This document shows positions 58,480 through 64,000 of a DNA stretch of 64,000 nt, one piece after another. Each line of letters starts with the position of its first letter. Within the stretch, counting starts at the first letter, position 1. This DNA comes from Blastocladiella emersonii ATCC 22665. Taxonomy: Eukaryota > Blastocladiomycota > Blastocladiomycetes > Blastocladiales > Blastocladiaceae. Made by a program: the position numbers and the translations under genes. Location: the NCBI GenBank assembly GCA_025594325.1, contig JANHCV010000001.1, positions 2,480,001-2,544,000 of the forward strand, read 5' to 3'. The notes under the pieces are model-generated. The model was not told the DNA's origin and ran no database searches. It saw nothing but the letters and a program-made list of their open reading frames with translations.

Positions 58480-61400
58480 TCAATGTGCTCTTGCCTCCCC
58501 CTGACCCGCCGCAGATCGCAATCTTCTTGCCGTAGGGGAAGCTGGCGGTGAGGCCGCGGAGGATGGGGGCGTCGGGACGCGTCGGGTACGCGAACTCGAC
58601 CTGGTGCGCGTCGACGCGGCCGTCAATGGTCGGGCGCGTCTCGCCGGCGGGCGACAGCGTGTCGATGGGCGGCGTGCGGTCGATGAGCTCGAAGAAGGAC
58701 GCGGCGGCGATCTTGGCCTTGGCCGCGTTCGGCCCGAACGCCGACATCTGGCCGGCACCCATGGCGGCGAACACGACCGAGAACATGGTCGTGAACATGT
58801 CCGACACGTCGAGCCCGTCGTCGAACACGAGGCGGTAGCCTGCGTAGAACGACGCGCCGTAGATGAAGAAGGGCGCGCCCTGCGCGAAGCCCGTGCCGAG
58901 CGAGCCGACCAGCGCCTTGCGCATCGAGATCTTGTGCGGCGCTAGGATGTTGGTTTTGAACTCGTCGAGGAAGTACTGCTGGCGCGTGAGGGAGTGTACG
59001 GTGCGGATGTTGGACAGGGCGTCGCACGTCACCTGCGCGGCCTTGGCGTACGCCTTGGTGATCTTGGCGCCGCTGCCGCTGAGCACCTTGACCTGGAGCG
59101 CGCCCGCGATCGCCATGAGCGGAGCGCACGCGAGGATGATGAGCGTGAGCTTGTACGAGTAGATGAAGGCGATCACGAGGCCGCCGACGACGTTGAACAC
59201 GAGCTGCACGATCGAGCCCATGTACGCGCCCGTGAGACCCTGGATGCGGTCCGCCTCGTCGCTGAGCTGGTACGTGAGCGCGCCCGTGCCGTGGGCCTTG
59301 TCGTCGAACCAGCCAATGTTCTGGCGCAGCATCGCGCGGAACGCCATGGACCGCACGCGGCGCGTGAGGCGCTCGCCTGCGACACCGAACAGGCCGACCT
59401 GAAGCGAGTTGACGATGAAGGCCGCAGCCGCGAGCACGAGGAACATGAGCGCCCAGAAGTTGGCGTCGGTGCGCATCTTCTCGCGGTCGGCCGTCGCGAA
59501 CACACCGAGGATCTTGGAGAATATGACCGAGAACAGCGGCATGATGATGCCGTTGATGCCCGCGGCGAGGACCGCGACCGAGAGCATGCCGGCCTCGGGC
59601 GCCTGCATCTTGAACACGCGCATGAGGCTGACGTTGACCTGCTTGGCCTTGGCCGCGAGCACGTCGGGGTCCTCGTCCTCGCTCTTGCGCGGCGAGTCGG
59701 CGGCAGCGTCAGGGACCGAGGCCGAACTCTTGCCGCCAGCCGCGAGCGACTTCTTGCTGCCGAGCGCCGCCGGACCCGAGCCATTGAGCGGCGTCTTCTC
59801 GTTGGCGCCGACCGAGGGCTCGAGGTCGAGGACCGTGGAGCGGTTGCCGCTGGCGTCGAGGTGGTTCTGCGCCATGAACACCTTGTCGACGTCGATGGCG
59901 TCGGGGTCCGTGGGCGCCGAACCGCCGCCGAGATCGCCGTCGTCGGCCGTGGTGCGCACCTCCTGCGCGCGGACGAGCTCGGCGTAGTAGCCGTTGCGCG
60001 CGATGAGCTCGTTGTGGGAGCCCATCTCGACGATCTCGCCCTGGCGCATGCACACGATCTTGTCGGCGTCGCGAATCGTGGAGAGACTATCGATACGAAG
60101 ACGAATCGTAAGCGAAACTGTTCGAGTATTGCGAGAAGGAGTTCAGAATCGTACCGGTGAGCGATGGTGACGGTGGTGCGGCCCTCGGAGACGCGGTCGA
60201 GCGCGTCCTGGACGATCTTTTCGGATTCGCTGTCAAGCGCAGAAGTACTTTCGTCGAGCAGCAGAACGTTGGGCGACTTGAGAATAGCACGCGCTAGATG
60301 CGAGGGAGGGAGGGGAAGTGAGTCGGCCGGGTCGCGCGAGCGTGACGAGGTGAAGGAACCGTACCGATTGCAATGCGCTGCTTCTGGCCACCCGAGAGGA
60401 GCGCGCCGCCGCCGCCGACACGCGTCTCGTAACCATCGGGGAGCTTGGCGATGAAGGCCGCGGCGTTGCTGAGCTTGCACGCCTTCTCGATGTCGGAGCG
60501 CGACGGCGTGGTGCCCTCGGGGGCGCCGAGCGCAATGTTCTCGGCAATGGTCGAGTCGAAGAGGATGGGCTCCTGCGAAACGAGGCCGAGGCAGCGGCGG
60601 TACGACTCGAGGTGGTACTCCTTGATGTTGACGCCGTCGACAAGCACCTCGCCCTCGACCGGATCGTAGAAGCGCAGGATGAGCTGCAGGACGGTCGACT
60701 TTCCAGACCCGCTCGCGCCGGCCATGGCATATGTCGTGGCATTGGGGATGGTCAGGGAGAAGTTCTTGAGGATCGGGACGTCCGGGCGCGACGGGTAGTG
60801 GAACGACACGTTGCGGAACTCGATGTCGCCGCGCAGCTTCTCGACGCGGATACCCTCGGGCGACGACGCGTCAATGGCGGGAACACGGTCGATCACGTCG
60901 AAGATCTTGGCCGCAGCGCCGCCGGCAGTGGCGATGGCCTGGAAGTTGGGCGCGGCCTGGCCGAGCATCATGGCGCCGATGATGACCGAGAAGAACACGT
61001 TGAGCACGGTACCGCCCTGGATCTCGTTGTCGTAGACGAGCGTCGACCCATACCAGAAGGCGAGCGCGTAGACCGAGTACATGATGGCCATGAAGATGCC
61101 CATGAAGACGCCCGAGATGGCGGCCTTGCGGCGGTTGAGCTGGTACGACTTCTCGAGCTTGGCCTCGTAGCGGGTCGCGAGGCGCTCCTCGCCGCCGAAC
61201 GACACGACGGTGCGGATGTAGGCGAGCGCCTCCTGCGCGACGGCACCGGCCTCGGCGTAGGTGGCCTGGGACTTGTTGGTCGCGTCGCCGACCATCTTGG
61301 CCATGAGGCCACCGGCGGCACCCAGGAGCGGCGTGACGGCGAGCAGGACGAGCGTGAGCTTCCAACTCTTTAAAAAGGCAATCACAAAGCCGGAGATGAA

Positions 61401-62416
61401 TGTGATGCCGTACTGAGCCGTGAGGCTCACCTTCTCCGAGATGCCCTCCTGGACGAGCGAGATGTCGCCCGTGAGACGCGTCGTGATGTCGCCGGCCGCG
61501 TGCTTGTCGAAAAACGCACAGTCCTGCTTGAGAACCGACTCGAGGAAGGACTCGCGCATGCGCTTGGCCTGGCGCTCGGCCGAGGCCATCCAGAAGGCCT
61601 GCGACGCGTACGCGGCCACGAACGCGGCGGCACCGATGATGACGAAGTAGACGATGTTGAGGATGATCTGGTCCTCGAGCGTCTTGCGCGCGACAGCGAG
61701 CTCGGCGGGCGAGGTGGCCGTGGCCGACTTGATGGCCGTCTCGGTGAAGGCCGTGATGATGTCGCCGAAAATGATAGTCATGATGGGCATTCCGACGCCT
61801 AGACACGCGTAATCGAGGGAAACGAAGGTTAGTATTTCGTCATAGTCAGCGAAGTGCTCTCGAATCGTGCGAGATCCGGGGGGAGGTGGGGAAGGTGCTG
61901 TGCCACCACGAAGCCGCGCGCCACTTTGGCTCGGCCACCGCATGGCGCGGTGGGAGACATCGGCAGTGACGCGCCAGCGGCGGCAGGCAGAGCGGCAGGT
62001 GGCGCGGCCAGCAGGCGCGGACGGAAGGGTGCGAATGGACCACCGTCATGCGATCGTACCAAAGACGGCAGCGCCGATGAGGCCGAAGAACATGAGCAGC
62101 TTGTCGGTGGTGTCGGCAAAGCTACGCGAGCGAGCGAGAGTGTCAGTGTGGGATGAGGCACGACACCACGGAGATCCGCGCACCGGAAGAGCTTGTGGAA
62201 GGGGACGGGCGGCAGCGTCGGCGGCGTGACGGGCGCGTAGTCGACGCCCTTGTCAGCACCGTCAACGGCGGCGGACTCGGTCATCTCGACGTCGTCGCCG
62301 TGCTTGCCTTCGGGGTCGGCCGTGGTCGTGGCGGCCATGGCGGTGTAGGTTGCAGTTGAGCGGGACGGCTCGGAGCGGGAGAGAGAGCTCTCCGAGGGGG
62401 ACGAGGTCGCCGCCAT
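57710..62416 (-). CDS. Full-size ABCB (MDR/P-glycoprotein-type) ABC transporter
   Basis: Seven exons: 62416-62184, 62121-62060, 61798-60365, 60293-60155, 60086-58171, 58075-57937, 57854-57710 (1355 residues). Six introns keep phase. The architecture is TMD-NBD-TMD-NBD. The first TMD (about 85-390) starts [23 protein letters not shown]1 has Walker [10 protein letters not shown] (near 464), signature [13 protein letters not shown], Walker B VLLLDES and H-loop AHR. A linker rich in Ser/Glu follows. TMD2 is about 725-1050. NBD2 has Walker [10 protein letters not shown] (near 1151), signature [12 protein letters not shown], Walker B ILLLDES and AHR. Both sites look catalytically complete. Family members export lipids, pheromones or drugs from the plasma membrane. 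The 261-nt intron 2 is much longer than the others. Introns 3/5 and 4/6 sit at equivalent points of the two NBDs, a trace of the ancient half-gene duplication. Confidence 0.93.
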
Positions 62417-63055
62417 GTTGGTGCTTGCCTTGGCAATCCAGTGGCAGGGCGGGCGAAAGTGGGAGACAGCGAGGGGAGGGCCGTCGGGCCGAGATCGAGG
62501 CCAGGAAGTCGAGGCCGCGGGTCGGTGGCCGAGGGTTATTCAGAAACCGCTGCGGGCAGAGTGCGATGATGCAAGAGGGCCTCGGGCGAGAACTGGAGGC
62601 GTTGCTCGGCGATTGCGTAGAGTGCGGACGATGGCCGCGGTCCGTGTGCGGGGGCCTTGGCCTTTATGAAGAGAAAGAGAGAGGCGTCAACAGGGTGTGG
62701 CCGGCCCTGCCACCAACTGAGCTCGGTGGCCAGGGAACCAGGGTCCCAGGGAACCTTCCTTGAAGATCGGACGTCCGCCGGATCAACACTCGACACCGCT
62801 TTCGGCGGCCGCAGGGAATGAATCATTCTTCCGACCCGCCGCGGCCCCGCGCGAGCCGCCGGCTGGGAAGTCGCTTCACGTGTGGGCTGACGCCATAACG
62901 TTTGCGCCACGTTGAACGCGGCCGGAGTGATTGTCTCGCGTGCGAGACATTTCCAGCGCCACTGCCCGCGTGACCTGACGCGTGATCACTTACACGCGTC
63001 GCGAAATTCCGCACCGGTCTATGACCACAACCAGTGCCGACACCACTACGCTGGC
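62417..63055. other. Region between ABC transporter start and its inverted fragment
   Basis: 639 bp holding the ABC transporter promoter. ACGCGT occurs twice near 62975 and 62993. No transmembrane-domain or Walker A remnant of the transporter is visible before 63056, so the inverted copy is truncated rather than merely diverged. Confidence 0.6.
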
Positions 63056-63825
63056 TCGGACTCCTGCTGCGCTGGTACGACGTGGGCTCGGGTCGGGTCG
63101 AGGTGGACGCGCTCGACGTGCGGCAGTGGAACCTGCCCAACGTGCGGTCGCACATGGCGCTGGTCGGGCAGGAGCCGCAGCTCTTCTCCATGTCGATCGC
63201 CGACAACATCCGGTACTCGAAGCCCGACGCGACCATGGCCGAGGTGCACGCGGCGGCCGAGGTGTCCAACATCCACAAGTTCATCACGTCGCTGCCCGAC
63301 GGCTACGACACGCTGATCACGGGCGCGCAGGTTTCGGGTGGCCAGAAGCAGCGCATCGCCATTGGTACGGCTTTGCGCTCACGCCCGCGCCCGCGCCCTC
63401 GCGAGTTCGACCGCTAACTGACGCCTTCCCTCGCTCCCTTCCGCTCCCCGACCCTGTAGCTCGGGCCATTCTCAAGTCGCCCAAGATCCTGCTGCTCGAC
63501 GAAAGTACTGCGGCGCTGGACTCCGCGTCCGAGAAGGTTGTGCAGGAGGCGCTCGACCGCGTGTCGGCGGGCCGCACGACCATCACGATTGCGCACCGGT
63601 ACGTCTTTTTTTGAGCTCGTCCGCCTCGTGTCGACGACCCAGTTGCTGACCCTCCCTCCCCTTTTGCGTCCGAAACGTAGTCTCTCGACGATCCAGGACG
63701 CCGACCTCATCCTGTGCATGCGCGACGGCGTGGTCGCCGAGCAGGGCACGCACGACGAGCTGTACGCCATGAACGGGCTGTACACGTCGCTCGTCAACAG
63801 CCAGAAGCTCGGCGGCGGGCACTAG
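63056..63825 (+). pseudogene. Truncated inverted copy of the ABC transporter 3' end
   Basis: Corresponds to exon 5 end (63056-63364), exon 6 (63460-63598) and exon 7 (63681-63825) of the ABC gene, with both introns (63365-63459, 63599-63680) kept. It is therefore a DNA-level duplication, not a retrocopy. The copy starts just after NBD2 Walker A, so it lacks both membrane domains, NBD1 and the ATP-binding P-loop. It keeps the signature [12 protein letters not shown], Walker B ILLLDES and AHR, then ends at the same TAG. The sequence is otherwise unbroken and essentially identical to the parent, so the event is very recent. It could also be an assembly artefact. Confidence 0.9.
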
Positions 63826-64000
63826 GTGCTCTGCGTTCTTGTTCTGTATCCGTTATCTTGTGCGCGTTTTGTGACCGTTTTGGAATCAACACTAGCTCTT
63901 TCTCGGTAACGTCTTCGTGTTTGTTCCTCGGCGAGTCTTGACTTTGCTCGACTTGCACAGTCCGACAAGCGACGCGACGCGACGCACCGTGCTCTTCTTG
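63056..64000 (+). repeat. Right arm of the inverted repeat (continues past window end)
   Basis: Reverse complement of 57535-58479. The 175 bases after the copied stop codon match the ABC gene's downstream flank up to the last base of the window, so the true arm is longer than 945 bp. The spacer between the arms is 4576 bp and holds most of the intact transporter. Confidence 0.93.

Noticed and set aside
62982-63614. A 210-codon plus-strand open frame over the truncated ABC copy
   Set aside because: It is a different frame from the transporter and appears equally at 57921-58409 on the other strand. It is a shadow of the NBD2 sequence.

Overview
This window looks like GC-rich nuclear DNA from an early-diverging, probably flagellated (zoosporic) fungus; Blastocladiomycota is my best guess because of the high GC and short introns, but this is inference. 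The reading rests on introns of 53-261 nt (median about 67), a fungal-type OPT transporter, and three genes that Dikarya normally lack: a CCDC113-type ciliary coiled-coil protein, a Rod/KNTC1 kinetochore protein and a Rap1GAP-type protein. I placed 42 introns by splice dinucleotides plus codon phase. 28 of them start with GTACG, an unusual 5' splice site.

Layout. 1-707 is the 3' end of an RNA polymerase III RPC5-like gene (+). 815-3387 (-) is a coiled-coil protein with a C1q/TNF-like C-terminal domain, divergent from CCDC113 (3844-5450, +). A RapGAP gene with 8 exons follows (6392-7946, +), then a small LRRC57-like leucine-rich-repeat gene (8174-9196, -), divergent from a UbiA prenyltransferase fused to an FAD monooxygenase (9482-11995, +). 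Next come histone H2A.Z (12295-12857, +), a two-helix membrane protein with a long disordered tail (13395-15991, +), and a 2300-residue Rod/KNTC1 protein (16093-23376, -).

The centre (24619-40115, +) is one gene for a protein of about 5087 residues. It has a Cys/Pro-rich head, ten nearly identical tandem 1.16-kb units (387 residues each, Thr/Glu/Ser/Val-rich with an Ala-rich hydrophobic segment and His/acidic clusters) plus a partial eleventh, and a C-terminal domain of three membrane hairpins. I recognise no family for it. It is the strongest candidate here for undescribed biology.

The right side carries an 1824-residue PHD-finger protein (40932-46479, -), ALG3 mannosyltransferase (47266-48757, +), a small coiled-coil protein (48816-50075, -), a NUDT12-type NADH pyrophosphatase with ankyrin repeats (50239-51882, +), an OPT oligopeptide transporter (52350-54844, -), a 2.9-kb gene-free gap with a degenerate repeat, and a full-size ABCB transporter (57710-62416, -). 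The last 945 bases are an inverted, essentially identical copy of the ABC transporter's 3' end, introns included. This makes a truncated pseudogene and the right arm of an inverted repeat that runs out of the window.

Most genes are unrelated housekeeping or cell-biology genes with no operon logic. Shared features are the splice-site style and a recurrent ACGCGTCTC motif in several promoter gaps.
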